NCBI GenBank assembly: GCA_003024985.2
Contig: PXIH01S0021420.1
DNA: 10,302 nucleotides
Origin: Euperipatoides rowelli
Taxonomy: Eukaryota > Onychophora > Udeonychophora > Euonychophora > Peripatopsidae
Direction: 5' to 3' (one strand)
The notes beneath the pieces are model-generated. The model was not told the DNA's origin, did no database searches, and saw only the letters and a list, made by a program, of their open reading frames with translations. The position numbers and the translations under genes were made by a program. Shown here one piece after another: positions 1 through 7,836 of the stretch; position 1 is the first letter of the stretch; each line of letters begins with the position of its first letter.

Positions 1-172
1 GTTTTTACTGATAGCCTGAGGCATCTATCGCAACAGAAACTTAGAATCTGTTCCGGTATAGGATTCGGTATTCTGTTCCGGAACATAATTTGGTTGTTTG
101 TTTACAAAAGTCAATACTCGGTTCACATTCCGGAATGTGTTCTGGAAAAGTCGACAGTGTAAATGCGGCTTA
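1..172. mobile_element. probable right end of a DNA transposon with TTCCGGAA palindromes
   Basis: This GC-richer edge contains TCTGTTCCGG twice (47-56 and 72-81, 25 bp apart), a 12-bp palindrome TGTTCCGGAACA (74-85) and a 16-bp palindrome CACATTCCGGAATGTG (124-139). These are followed by GTTCTGGAA and then AGTGTAAATGCGGCTT ending near 172. Read on the minus strand that end is AAGCCGCATTTACACT. It resembles the terminus of the element at 3435-5144 (CAGGCCGGGTCTACACT), with about 12 of 17 positions matching. I infer a right terminus with subterminal palindromes; the left terminus would lie before position 1. The TTCCGG cluster could instead be a binding-site cluster for an ETS-like or heat-shock-like factor, but nothing nearby suggests a promoter. 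Confidence 0.4.
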
Positions 173-662
173 AAAGACAACAATTTGACTGTCATCCATA
201 ATTATTGAAACAATCCAACATTTACGCATATCTATCCATTTGTTTTCCGTCTACTTAGCTGTTAAATCACTCATATCTTAGGTATTATAAGTAGCCTAGA
301 GTATGCACTATTATTCTTGTCCTGATAGATTTAGTTTGATAACATTGTATTTGAAAATGGATTTTCATAAAGCAGTAGAAGTGTATTGGAATTAATTTTG
401 ATGCATAAAACTAAAAATGAGAACTGCTGTTGGAAATAAGAAGAGCAAAACGATTGGCTATTGCATAGAGCAGGGGTGTCAATAACATTGATCACCTTAT
501 AATTTTTTGGTTGATCAGCAATAATATATTCATTTTTCTTTTATTTTAGTTATGTAAATAAAAAATTAGTTGTAGGTTAAGTATCTTTAGTTTTCTTATT
601 AACAAACATCAGTAGTAATAAGCTAAATATATTGTTTTTAAACTATAGGCCTACCACATAAT
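173..662. other. AT-rich non-coding stretch
   Basis: No open frame of note, RNA gene or tandem repeat is visible. The only item I can point to is a hAT-like CAGGGGTGTCA at 471, listed separately. One copy of the palindrome TAGGCCTA lies at 646-653. Confidence 0.6.
471..500 (+). mobile_element. possible hAT-like left terminus (fragment)
   Basis: The sequence begins CAGGGGTGTCAATAACATTG, which resembles the CAGGGGTGTCAAACTCAT type of start common among hAT-superfamily transposons of animals. No matching inverted terminus and no 8-bp target duplication of the preceding GCATAGAG was found. It may be a truncated relic or a chance match of about 11 bases. Confidence 0.25.
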
Positions 663-1020
663 GTCGATTAAGTGTGCATGTGCTCTTATACATTTGGGGA
701 GGGATGGGCACCATACTAGTGAACCTTAGATTTAGGCTACCACTATGCTCTGCAAAACTGTCCATGCACACTTGTTTGGCCATAATCATAATTCTTTAAA
801 AAGACTGTTTTTCAAAATGGCGCACTTATTTGGGTTAGTCTACATGTTAACATTCTCCTGAACCTTAGATGAGGTAACAACTAGGAGGCCGCTGTTGCAT
901 GGCACAACTTGGATTTCTTTCAGAGTGATCAAAAAGTTTAAGTGATGGCGCACTTGTTTGATGATGACAATTTACCTAACTTTGGATGAGAAATAGGGTG
1001 CACACTTATTTGGTGGGGCA
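663..1020. repeat. decayed repeat cluster with GCACACTTRTTTGG motifs
   Basis: Four forward copies of a GCACTT(A/G)TTTG motif occur. They are CATGCACACTTGTTTGGC (763-780), TGGCGCACTTATTTGG (818-833), TGGCGCACTTGTTTG (946-960) and GGTGCACACTTATTTGG (997-1013). One inverted relative, TTAAGTGTGCATGTGC, lies near 668. TGAACCTTAGAT is repeated exactly at 720-731 and 859-870, and a looser relative (AACTTTGGATGAG) lies near 979. The spacing between related motifs is roughly 120-140 bp. The opposite-orientation motif at the left edge and the forward motif at the right edge suggest the two ends of a small decayed DNA transposon of about 350 bp. The family is not recognised. Confidence 0.45.
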
Positions 1021-1690
1021 CCTTTCGAAGTCATTCTATGGTATTACCAATATTTTAATTAAAAAAAAAATTATCCTTTAATAACGCATATTTATACAAT
1101 TATCTCCTCTTCTGCTGTTAATAAATAGTAAAACCACATAGGCCTAATTGTGATAAGTAATCTTTGGGTAATACCTAATGAGGACAAGTTGAGTTAAAGA
1201 TAAAAAAAAATCATCCGAGCAATTAACATTAAAAACATTTGTGCTGCAACGCCTAAAAAATGAAAAATTGTAATTTTTAATAATACAGATTATTCAATTT
1301 CTTGGCCAAAATAGAAATGATATTCCGCTAATAATAATAATTTTAAAAAATAAACTTATTTGGGCTTATGTTATTTTTAAAAAAAAACCCAAAGAATCCT
1401 CAATCCTTATTTGATCATTAAAAAAAAAAAAGTAGTTTTTTTTCCTACTGTCTAAAAAGATAAATTAAATGCACATTTGAAATGTGACCAATTTTCTTCA
1501 TTCAATACTAAATAGACCTGCCCAATGTTATTAAAACACAACATTTCTGTATTTTAATACCTTGCTACCATTTTAAGTAGTTCAAAGTAATTTTCATAGC
1601 ATAGATAAATTTTGCCTTAAACCTAATATCGGTACTATAATAATAATGGTTATCAACTAATAAAAAAAACTTATCAAAATATTCACAACT
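1021..1690. other. AT-rich stretch with many A/T runs
   Basis: The stretch is dominated by runs of 8-11 A, short TAA repeats near 1330-1345 and frequent stop codons in every frame. No coding, RNA or regulatory feature can be supported. One TAGGCCTA palindrome lies at 1139-1146. Confidence 0.6.
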
Positions 1691-1694
1691 AAAC

Positions 1695-1760
1695 ACTTCC
1701 GCCCTACAAATTTTGCTTCACCCCCTCCCCATCTGGAATTTTAGGCTGAAGCCGTCCCTG
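1695..1760 (-). mobile_element. possible hAT-like terminus reading leftward from 1760
   Basis: On the minus strand the segment starts CAGGGACGGCTTCAGCC at 1760, followed by a G-rich block (complement of ACCCCCTCCCC at 1719-1729). CAGGGRCGG followed shortly by a run of G is a start shared by many hAT-like non-autonomous elements in animals. No partner terminus was found upstream, and the flank CTTATGCC (1761-1768) is not duplicated where a left end should be. I call it a terminal fragment at modest confidence. Confidence 0.3.
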
Positions 1761-2228
1761 CTTATGCCTCAATTTCTGAAAGACTAGATTGTGGATGCCT
1801 GATGGATTTTACTGGCAAAGTAGATCTTAGATAAAAATTAGTGGAGTTCCCTAGTATAGAACAGTTCATTAATTACTGACCAAACCATGCAGAACAATAT
1901 GAATAAATTTACACATGTATCTCCATTAATTAGACCTATTTAAATTAAAATTCACTTATTTAAAAATACAGGACTATACAAAGTGAATATTTCTGAATTC
2001 AATTGTAAGCTCTAGTTTCAGTTTCTTTAGCCTACTTTTTTAAAAGACCAGTGGATGAATTGGCAGTTAAAAACAAACACTAAAAATGATTTAATTTGTC
2101 TATTTCTTTAAAAAAAATCCTAAACGTTTGTAATATTCACATTCAGATTCTTATTCAAGTCTATTAAAATTGACAAATTTATTACTAATCTATGCTGAAA
2201 AGTATGACGATGTAGGCTGTATTTAGAG
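1761..2228. other. AT-rich non-coding stretch
   Basis: I see no open frame, repeat or RNA structure here beyond scattered A/T tracts and TAGCCTA/TAGGCT words (near 2030 and 2213). Confidence 0.55.
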
Positions 2229-2271
2229 GATATTAGCACAGTTTATAGAGCCATATAAACTGTGATATTAG
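2229..2271. repeat. perfect 11-bp hairpin flanked by an 8-bp direct repeat
   Basis: CACAGTTTATA (2237-2247) and TATAAACTGTG (2254-2264) are exact reverse complements around the 6-nt loop GAGCCA. The 8-mer GATATTAG occurs immediately before the stem (2229-2236) and again at 2264-2271, sharing its first G with the stem end. The layout is that of a tiny insertion, about 27 nt, between two copies of an 8-bp target site. That length is the target duplication size of hAT-type transposases. It could be a terminal relic left by an internally deleted element or by imprecise excision. A chance hairpin cannot be excluded in such AT-rich DNA, but the direct repeat makes it less likely. Confidence 0.45.
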
Positions 2272-2730
2272 CCTATTCAAACTACAGCTAGTCGCAAATC
2301 TTAAAAATCTTTTTAAAAGTCCATTATTCACAAGTAAATAATTTATTCATTCAGCAGTTAATAATGTATTCAAAGTAATGCTCTTAAGGTTAAAAAAAAA
2401 AAAAATCTGTTTCTTATGACGTTGACTTTCACCTAAGAATTAATTAGATTATTTATAAATTGTGGATTATTCTTTCAAACAGGAAATTGAGACTTTGATT
2501 ACCTAAATGTCTTTATCAAGCCATTTTGATATTGTCTACTTACTTTGACATTAATTATGAACATTTTTCAAGCTGGTGCTATGTAAAGTATTGTTTTAAT
2601 TATTATTATTTATTTATTTTTTAATTTCTATAATTTAGTTCTGGTTTGGTGTGTGTCTATTTTCTATTTACAGTTAAGGAAAGCTTAATTAACTATTATA
2701 AATGCTATTTTATTTCCCCAAACTGGCTTT
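2272..2730. other. AT-rich stretch with A14 tract and ATT repeats
   Basis: It contains a run of 14 A (2392-2405) and a short ATT/ATTT microsatellite near 2599-2620. No coding potential or RNA gene is visible. Confidence 0.6.
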
Positions 2731-2736
2731 CAAATA

Positions 2737-2806
2737 TACAGTATATACTAAAGTGATGTATATCCAGTTGTGATTATACTTTAATATGCTACAACTATAT
2801 ACTGTA
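2737..2806. repeat. inverted repeat TACAGTATATA ... TATATACTGTA
   Basis: TACAGTATATA (2737-2747) is exactly complementary to TATATACTGTA (2796-2806), with about 48 nt between them. A weaker pairing of ACTAAAGT with ACTTTAAT lies inside. The same core, TACAGTATATA, appears again near 4002, so it may be a dispersed word rather than a defined element. Confidence 0.3.
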
Positions 2807-2807
2807 T

Positions 2808-2970
2808 TGTAAATTGATTTTTTTTTTTAATCTTGAATTAAAAAGAAAGGGTTTGTTTTTTAAAAAAAATTAACCATTAGTAAAAAAAAATAAGCCACCC
2901 AGTGGCTAAAAATAAGTTTTTAAAATATCCGGCTGTTTCTGTAGTAATGGGAGCTCCAGAGTTTTTTATA
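2808..2970. other. T/A tracts and a small GCCAC hairpin
   Basis: Runs of T and A dominate 2818-2890. AGCCAC (2893-2898) pairs with GTGGCT (2902-2907) around three bases. From about 2893 the base composition becomes less AT-rich for some 200 bp, but open frames there are under 40 codons, so I do not call an exon. Confidence 0.35.
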
Positions 2971-3095
2971 CAGTTGGTCATCAAACTTTGGTGAACCTTT
3001 TAATCTAATTTTTCAAAAATACATCCAAGGGAAGGTCATAGGAACCCATATTAATAGAATCAGTCAGATCTGCTTTAGCAGGGCTTTCAAACACC
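2971..3095 (+). mobile_element. two possible hAT-like terminal fragments
   Basis: CAGTTGGTCATCAAACTTTG at 2971 and CAGGGCTTTCAAACACC at 3079 both resemble hAT-type starts of the form CAGnGGTTCTCAAACT. The two lie 108 bp apart in the same orientation inside a patch of higher GC. No inverted partners or target duplications were found. They may be relics of one family or chance similarities. Confidence 0.2.
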
Positions 3096-3172
3096 ATTAT
3101 ATAAGCCTACTGTACATACTGCATACATGTACTGCATGTAGCCTATACACTAAGCCTTATATACTGATTAGA

Positions 3173-3272
3173 GAGGTGTAAATATTACCAGTGAATACAC
3201 GAATACTAGAAAATATTTGACATTCGAGATCTCGAATAATAGCCTACGTTCTAGAAGAAATTTGAACACCTC
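3173..3272. repeat. imperfect foldback centred near a 16-bp palindrome
   Basis: The segment starts GAGGTGT (3173-3179) and ends ACACCTC (3266-3272), which are exact inverted copies. Near its middle is the perfect 16-bp palindrome ATTCGAGATCTCGAAT (3222-3237), and CTAGAA occurs on both arms. The left arm is longer than the right, so pairing is interrupted. Short elements beginning (CA)GAGGTGT with internal ATTCGA palindromes resemble hAT-derived miniature elements, but no clear target duplication flanks this one. I regard it as a decayed miniature inverted-repeat element. Confidence 0.4.
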
Positions 3273-3420
3273 AAATATTGGCCATAATTAGAGACTGCTG
3301 AGACATCATTATAATGTGATTATTATTTTTTTTTTATCTAATAGTAATAACGGTACTAGTAATAAACTAATAATTTATTCATAATCTTTCATTATTTTAT
3401 TTTTCTTAGTTAGGCTATAT

Positions 3421-3434
3421 AGTTAACTTATAAT
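3421..3434. repeat. left copy of probable degraded target-site duplication
   Basis: AGTTAACTTATAAT lies directly against the left end of the 3435-5144 element. The matching sequence just outside the right end is AGTTAACATTATACAAT. The two align with three extra bases in the right copy. The first seven bases are identical. Confidence 0.4.
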
Positions 3435-3435
3435 A

Positions 3436-3478
3436 AGGTTGGGTCTACACTAGCGTTCTAGCCGTGAGGTTGAACCTC
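3436..3478 (+). repeat. left terminal inverted repeat
   Basis: This is the 43-bp left terminus, pairing with 5100-5143. It differs from its partner at five positions and by one missing base in the GGTTG(G)AACCTC block. The differences fit independent decay of a once-identical pair. Confidence 0.75.
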
Positions 3479-3493
3479 TGTAGTTCAACCTCA
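3465..3493. repeat. left subterminal hairpin
   Basis: TGAGGTTGAAC (3465-3475) is the exact reverse complement of GTTCAACCTCA (3483-3493), with the 7-nt loop CTCTGTA. The same word forms a larger hairpin in the right end (5005-5032). GTCTACA follows at 3505, repeating the terminal motif. Confidence 0.65.
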
Positions 3494-3632
3494 ACCGCAG
3501 AGTTGTCTACATTGCCTGTTAGTAAATGTGTTTGCGTTTGATAACAGAGCCAAAATTTTATCAGTGGTATTCCTGCATATTAATTAAAGGCATCGTCTTA
3601 TCCCAGATAAAATGTAAGCCTTTATTCTATCT

Positions 3633-3710
3633 CAGGCATGGGCAACATATGGCCCGTGGGCCAGATCCGGCCCGCCGTATCGCTTTATGTGGCCCCTGCT
3701 GTTAATCTTA
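3633..3710 (+). mobile_element. hAT-like terminus nested in the larger element
   Basis: CAGGCATGGGCAACATATGG begins here, and GGCCCGTGGGCC plus GATCCGGCCCGCC follow. CAGnnnTGGGCAAC followed by GGCCCGCGGGCC and CCGGCCCGC is a layout widely seen at hAT-superfamily ends in animals. The patch stands out sharply as GC-rich in AT-rich DNA. No opposite terminus was found. The preceding 8 bp, TTCTATCT, are not seen again in a fitting place, so the far end is lost or too diverged. It lies inside 3435-5144 and is likely a later insertion. Confidence 0.5.
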
Positions 3711-3719
3711 AATTTAAAA

Positions 3720-4920
3720 AGTTTAAACTGTCATTATCATTAAAGCAGAAAATTTTATCTAAAATGTTTTATTGTCAATATTATTATTTTAAATGATTAC
3801 ACAAAAATATTACTTTAAATATTATGCAATATTTATACCTACATATTAATATATTCTGTCTTTCCCGGAATAACTAAAATTAATAACGATTTAATAAAAC
3901 AAAGTTACATGTAAATTATTTTAGAATGTCAATCTCCACTTATGATGCACTTAGAATAGGCCTAAAAATTTTAGTATTAAAAATTAAACCTAGCCTACAT
4001 ATACAGTATATATTTTTTTTTAATATACAGAATCATTTGAATAGGGGTGGTCTTAGAAATGTGAAATGATAGAAATGGGAAATGATTGTGAATTAATGCA
4101 TATATTTCTATTGTAATATTATTTTACTTTCTGTATAATTTTTGTTTGTATTGTCAATTTGGTTTCTGGATTTCTTTTTAATTAAATTTGAACAATAAAT
4201 TATATTTACGTCTTAGACTTTAAAAATAAAAAAACTTGTTAGCTTACGGTAATTATTTAAACTAAACTACTTTAGAAATCATCTAGAGAAACTAAGAAAG
4301 AATTATTTCTATATTATCAAATAAATTTTACATTCATAATTCTAAAAAAATATTACTATAAGTTAAGGACTACCAAAATGTGTTAGTGAACCAAAATGCT
4401 GCATGGCCATGCCTCCGACTACATTTCGTAATTAGGCTAATAGGAAAGTCACCTCCCTCCACCTCCATTCGCTTATTTATCTCTAGTATTATTTTATGCA
4501 CGTGCAATGACTTCAAATTTATTTGCATTGTAATTATATTTTTTAGGAATTTGGCTGATCAAAAACTTTCTTAATATATGGAAAGACTCTGATGAGGGAG
4601 GATCTTTTTTATTTTTAAAACAAATAGCATAAAAAACTTTTGACGCGCATAAATAAATAGCCTTCAGATTTATTATTGAACACATATCATTTAGGCTATT
4701 GATTGAATCATTTCGTTTAAAGATAAATGAGAATAATTTTTTTCCCTCTCTAAAATCAATACAGTACGGTATACAAAAATAATAATTTGTTAGTTCATTT
4801 ATGATCTTATAGAGTATTTATTAATTCAATAGAGATGAAAATTAATGACCCAGAGATTCAATCAAGAAATGAGGGTAGGCCTTCTTGCTGTTCAAATCTT
4901 CAAAATGTGAGTTTTAACTT
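3720..4920. other. AT-rich interior of the transposon, no gene
   Basis: About 1.2 kb of A/T tracts with no transposase-like frame. The two overlapping short frames at 4380-4574 (+) and 4494-4685 (-) are 64 and 63 codons long. Neither resembles a known protein, and such lengths are expected by chance at this composition. The part not attributable to the inverted-repeat element may belong to the nested hAT-like insertion. Confidence 0.55.
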
Positions 4921-4924
4921 ACAA

Positions 4925-5066
4925 GTGTAGACAAAATCTGAAAAACAAATTGGATAACATGTAGATGAGGTTGAAACGCAGATCACCTGTAGCTATATTT
5001 TGCTGTTCAACCTCAACCAGTTGAGGTTGAACCGCAAATTTGCAGTTCAACCGTCATAGTGTAGAC
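4925..5066. repeat. right subterminal repeats and hairpin
   Basis: GTTCAACCTCAAC (5005-5017) pairs exactly with GTTGAGGTTGAAC (5020-5032) around a two-base gap, and is followed by the 10-bp palindrome GCAAATTTGC (5034-5043). Further relatives are GAGGTTGAAACGCAG (from 4967) and AGTTCAACCG (5044-5053). The terminal word GTGTAGAC occurs at 4925-4932 and 5059-5066 as well as in the terminus at 5129-5136. Repeats of this kind next to termini are typical of transposase-binding regions, though the role here is inferred. Confidence 0.6.
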
Positions 5067-5099
5067 TGACCCATTGGAGATAATGTATTCACGTTTTTT

Positions 5100-5143
5100 G
5101 AGGTTCCAACCGCATGGCTAGAACGTTAGTGTAGACCCGGCCT
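5100..5143 (-). repeat. right terminal inverted repeat
   Basis: This is the 44-bp right terminus, pairing with 3436-3478. Read on the minus strand it begins AGGCCGGGTCTACACTAACG. It is probably closer to the original terminus, since the left copy has TT where this has the CC of the CCGGG core. Confidence 0.75.
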
Positions 5144-5144
5144 G

Positions 5145-5161
5145 AGTTAACATTATACAAT
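5145..5161. repeat. right copy of probable degraded target-site duplication
   Basis: AGTTAACATTATACAAT lies directly outside the right terminus and matches 3421-3434 with three extra bases. Confidence 0.4.
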
Positions 5162-6416
5162 TTATTTTTGCATTTACTCAAATATTCTATTTATTATGCC
5201 GTGTAGGCTACCTAAAAATAAAATAAAACCCTTTCAGAAGGCCCAGCTACAGGTTCACCAGAATGTTTCAAAATTTGTTTCACTTCTTAAAAATATTAAT
5301 GGAAATAAATTTAATAAAATAAAAGCGTAAATTGTTTCAATTCACAATATTGATTTTAAAAAAAGCCGCGTTTGTCAACAATAATGCCGTATTACATCCA
5401 ATCTTTTTTGCATCAATAATATTGTATGAGAAGGGGGAAATCCCTTCTAAAAAAAGAAAACTTTTGCAAACCCACAATTAGGCTATAATGGAATAATGAC
5501 ATTATTGATCTAAAAATAAAACTTTTTGTTGACTTACTTTCTAATGGAATAGCCTAATTGATAAAAAAACAAAGTGATCATTTTATTAATAATTGTTTTT
5601 TTATTTTCATTTGTTTATTCAAATATAGCCTACCGTATATTTATTGTTTACCGTATAATCTATAGAAAAAATTAATAAATATTAATATTTACTAACAATT
5701 TGAAAGAGAATAAAAAATAAAACTAACTATTCTGGGTAGGTTTTTCAAGATATTCGAGATAATTTTAACGGTAAGAATGTGCGCAAAAAAAAAAATAGAC
5801 TTTTTCCGATATATTTTATTTGAAATTGAAAAAAAAAAACCTTTCAACGAAAGTAAATAAATAATATAGGCCTACTATTCTATTTAGGTTAAATTAAAAT
5901 GAACATCAGTTAGAAAACAATAATTGAAGTTTTGCATGTACCGTACTTAAAAGTCTACTACAATTATAATATTTATTTATGAAAACAATAGTTTTTTTTT
6001 CTGATAGAATGCTTAGAAATGATTCCAAGACTAAGTAACAATATAAAATGGAATATAGCCTAATTTTGACAATGATTATACAGTAATAATGAAAGGTAAT
6101 ATTTGTTCATACTCTAGGGTTTTAACCTAAAGAAAAACAATTTTCAAATAAAGCAGGGCAAAAGCCAACTAGGACTTGATCAAAAATTAAATGTTAAATA
6201 ATTTAATAAAAATTAAAATTTATAACATGGTCTCTCTATTAATAAAATACCATAGTTAAAGTATTGTGCTATTAAAGAAAATGTGCAAATATAAAGACAA
6301 GGAATTTCAAGTTAGATTAAGAAAAATCTACAAAATTCTGTCTTGAATAATGGTTTATAAATGATGAAAACCGTATTTAATGTCTCTTTTAGACTCTATT
6401 TAATGTATTAGGGTGG
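5162..6416. other. AT-rich non-coding stretch
   Basis: More than 1.2 kb with many A runs and no convincing feature. A short frame of 44 codons (5196-5330, +) begins MPCRLPKNKI and is slightly GC-richer near CAGAAGGCCCAGCTACAG. It is preceded by a weak splice-acceptor-like CCCTTTCAG, but it has no recognisable homology and I do not call it. TACCGTA occurs at 5631, 5649 and 5939, and TAGGCCTA at 5867-5874. Confidence 0.5.
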
Positions 6417-6711
6417 AGGGGATAAGTGTAACCCCTAAATTGCATAGTTGCACTTTTAAGTGTTAGTGTTGTCATTTTACAAGGGAATCTAACCAAATAT
6501 TTATGTAGCTTACCTGGAAGGGTTCTGTAAGAAGTCCTAAAATTTCATAAATATATTTTCAGCCATTTCATAATTTTTTTTTTTTTTTCAAAAGTTTACA
6601 TGGGGTGATGGGGTCACACCTTTCTTGCAGTTTGGGGCAAGTGTACCCCCCCCCCCCCCACATCTATTATGAATGAAGTTGAGTACTTAACAATGTGGAA
6701 CAAGTGAAACC
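6417..6711. repeat. left cluster of GGGGCAAGTGTNACC motifs
   Basis: Four related words occur: GGGGATAAGTGTAACCCC (ending near 6435), GGGGTGATGGGGTCACACC (6602-6620), GGGGCAAGTGTACCCC running into a C tract (6634-6659) and GTGGAACAAGTGAAACC (6695-6711). They are GC-rich islands in AT-rich DNA and match words at 8854-8945. I infer the left end of a decayed element, or of several. Confidence 0.4.
6646..6659 (+). repeat. homopolymer run of 14 C
   Basis: Fourteen consecutive C bases directly extend the CCCC of a GGGGCAAGTGTACCCC motif. It is one of only two long C runs in the window. Confidence 0.9.
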
Positions 6712-7440
6712 ATTCTCCAGGAAGTCTACATAATTGTGGTTTTTATTTCATTAATGTATCTATTTGTTATTGAGCTATTCAATTTTTCCTCGCCATAACG
6801 CTACAGTTTTTAAATTGCTTAAAAAAAAACGATTTTCTTGTTTTCTACTTTAAAACATCTAAAAGTTGTAAAACTTTTGTTATAAGTTTGTGTTCCTGTA
6901 CATCAGAACTAAACTAGGCTGTATAGGCTACACTATTTACAACGAATAGGCCTCTTTCACTTTACAAAAGGCTGAATCATGAAAATGTAATGCCGAAGAT
7001 GTGGTCTCCTCTTAGGCCAGGTGTAGGTTTGGATAATAGAACCAATATATACCTTTTCTTTAGTATTTATTGTATAAATGTTTTCTAACTGTGGCCACAC
7101 AAATATAGTACTTGATCCCAAAATGAAGAAAAAGTATAGAAAATTTCCAATTTCTGATTTTGTTAAACTCTGATTTATCAAAACTAAATATAATAATAGG
7201 CTGTCTAGAAATATAATCACTTGCTTTTAGACATTTCTGAAAATGTCATGAAAAAAATTTAAAAACCGTTTCCGCATTTTTACGTTAATTTCTCTTGTCT
7301 AAAAATATCATCTGGCCTGACCATGTATACATTCTGATAATGTTTTCAATGGATTATATTATTTATTTGGACTTTGCTCAGCACATTCTGATAGATTTCA
7401 ATGTGTTATGAGTAGGCCTACTGATAAAAGAAGTCACAGT
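6712..7440. other. AT-rich stretch between motif clusters, no gene
   Basis: No motif copies are visible here. A minus-strand frame at 6957-7220 (87 codons) is hydrophobic at its start (many Leu, Ile, Phe). About one frame of this length is expected by chance in 10 kb at this composition. It has no recognised domain, so it is not called as a gene. Confidence 0.5.
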
Positions 7441-7441
7441 T

Positions 7442-7489
7442 GGTTCAAGTCACCTGCTTATTTTCCACTTTGTGGGGTGACTTGGACCC
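7442..7489. repeat. hairpin of the GGGGTGACTTGGACC motif
   Basis: GGTTCAAGTCACC (7442-7454) pairs at 12 of 13 positions with GGTGACTTGGACC (7476-7488), leaving a loop of about 21 nt. The motif is repeated at 8331, 8418 and 8588. This pair may be the left end of an inner element whose right end is near 8613. Confidence 0.45.
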
Positions 7490-7836
7490 AATATGATATT
7501 TTTCATTTTGCCTATACTTAAAGTCTTGTCCTGAAATATACCTGTATGTCCGAACGTCCGTTTTTGAACCTATGAAATTTTCACCTATACCAACCATATG
7601 GGTACTGGATAAGTAACTTTTATATATTGTGTCTGCTTATTTGGAATGGTTTTAGGAAATTCCTGTCATTGTTATATCCTTATAAGTTTATTTATGGCAG
7701 TTGAACCTGGTTCATGTTGAGCCTATCCTTTTTCCAGTTTTTCAACTCTGTGTTTATGTTTGGTAAAAACACAATTTCCTTTAGTATTTTTAAACATTTG
7801 TCATGTTTTATTTCTGTTTGGTTTTAAGTAATGCAC
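7490..7836. other. non-coding stretch with minor inverted repeats
   Basis: The direct repeat GTCCG-AAC-GTCCG (near 7547-7560) and the small palindrome TGAACC-T-GGTTCA (7702-7714) are the only structures I see. There is no gene. Confidence 0.45.

Larger units (their letters stand above)
3435..5144. mobile_element. non-autonomous DNA transposon with long terminal inverted repeats
   Basis: The left end (3436-3478) and the reverse complement of the right end (5100-5143) match at about 38 of 43 aligned bases plus one single-base indel. Both carry GGGTCTACACTA, CGTTCTAGCC and a GGTTG-AACCTC block. The right end reads CAGGCCGGGTCTACACT on the minus strand; the left reads AAGGTTGGGTCTACACT. Next to each terminus are repeated words GAGGTTGAAC and GTGTAGAC in both orientations. 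There is no transposase frame inside, so the copy is non-autonomous. Part of its length may come from later insertions, since a hAT-like end sits at 3633. The roughly 14-17 bp flanking repeat (AGTTAAC...) is consistent with insertion, although that length is unusual. I do not recognise the superfamily. Confidence 0.75.

Noticed and set aside
124-149. TTCCGGAATGTGTTCTGGAA considered as a heat-shock element
   Set aside because: The spacing between the TTCnnGAA units is four bases instead of the required two, and no promoter or gene lies nearby.
471-1760. CAGGGGTGTC at 471 and the minus-strand CAGGGACGGC at 1760 as the two ends of one hAT element
   Set aside because: The termini share only the CAGGG start, and the flanking 8-mers GCATAGAG and CTTATGCC do not match.
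2237-2264. Hairpin considered as a microRNA precursor
   Set aside because: An 11-bp stem with a 6-nt loop is too short for a precursor.
4380-4685. Two overlapping frames of 63-64 codons on opposite strands
   Set aside because: Length is within chance, they overlap each other, and neither peptide resembles a transposase or other family.
6957-7220. Minus-strand frame of 87 codons with a hydrophobic start
   Set aside because: About one frame this long is expected by chance at this AT content. It has no recognisable domain and no supporting splice or promoter context.
7442-7454. GGTTCAAGTCACC resembles a tRNA T-arm / RNA polymerase III B box
   Set aside because: There is no A-box-like sequence at the right distance upstream and no cloverleaf. 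The word belongs to a repeated motif found elsewhere in the cluster.
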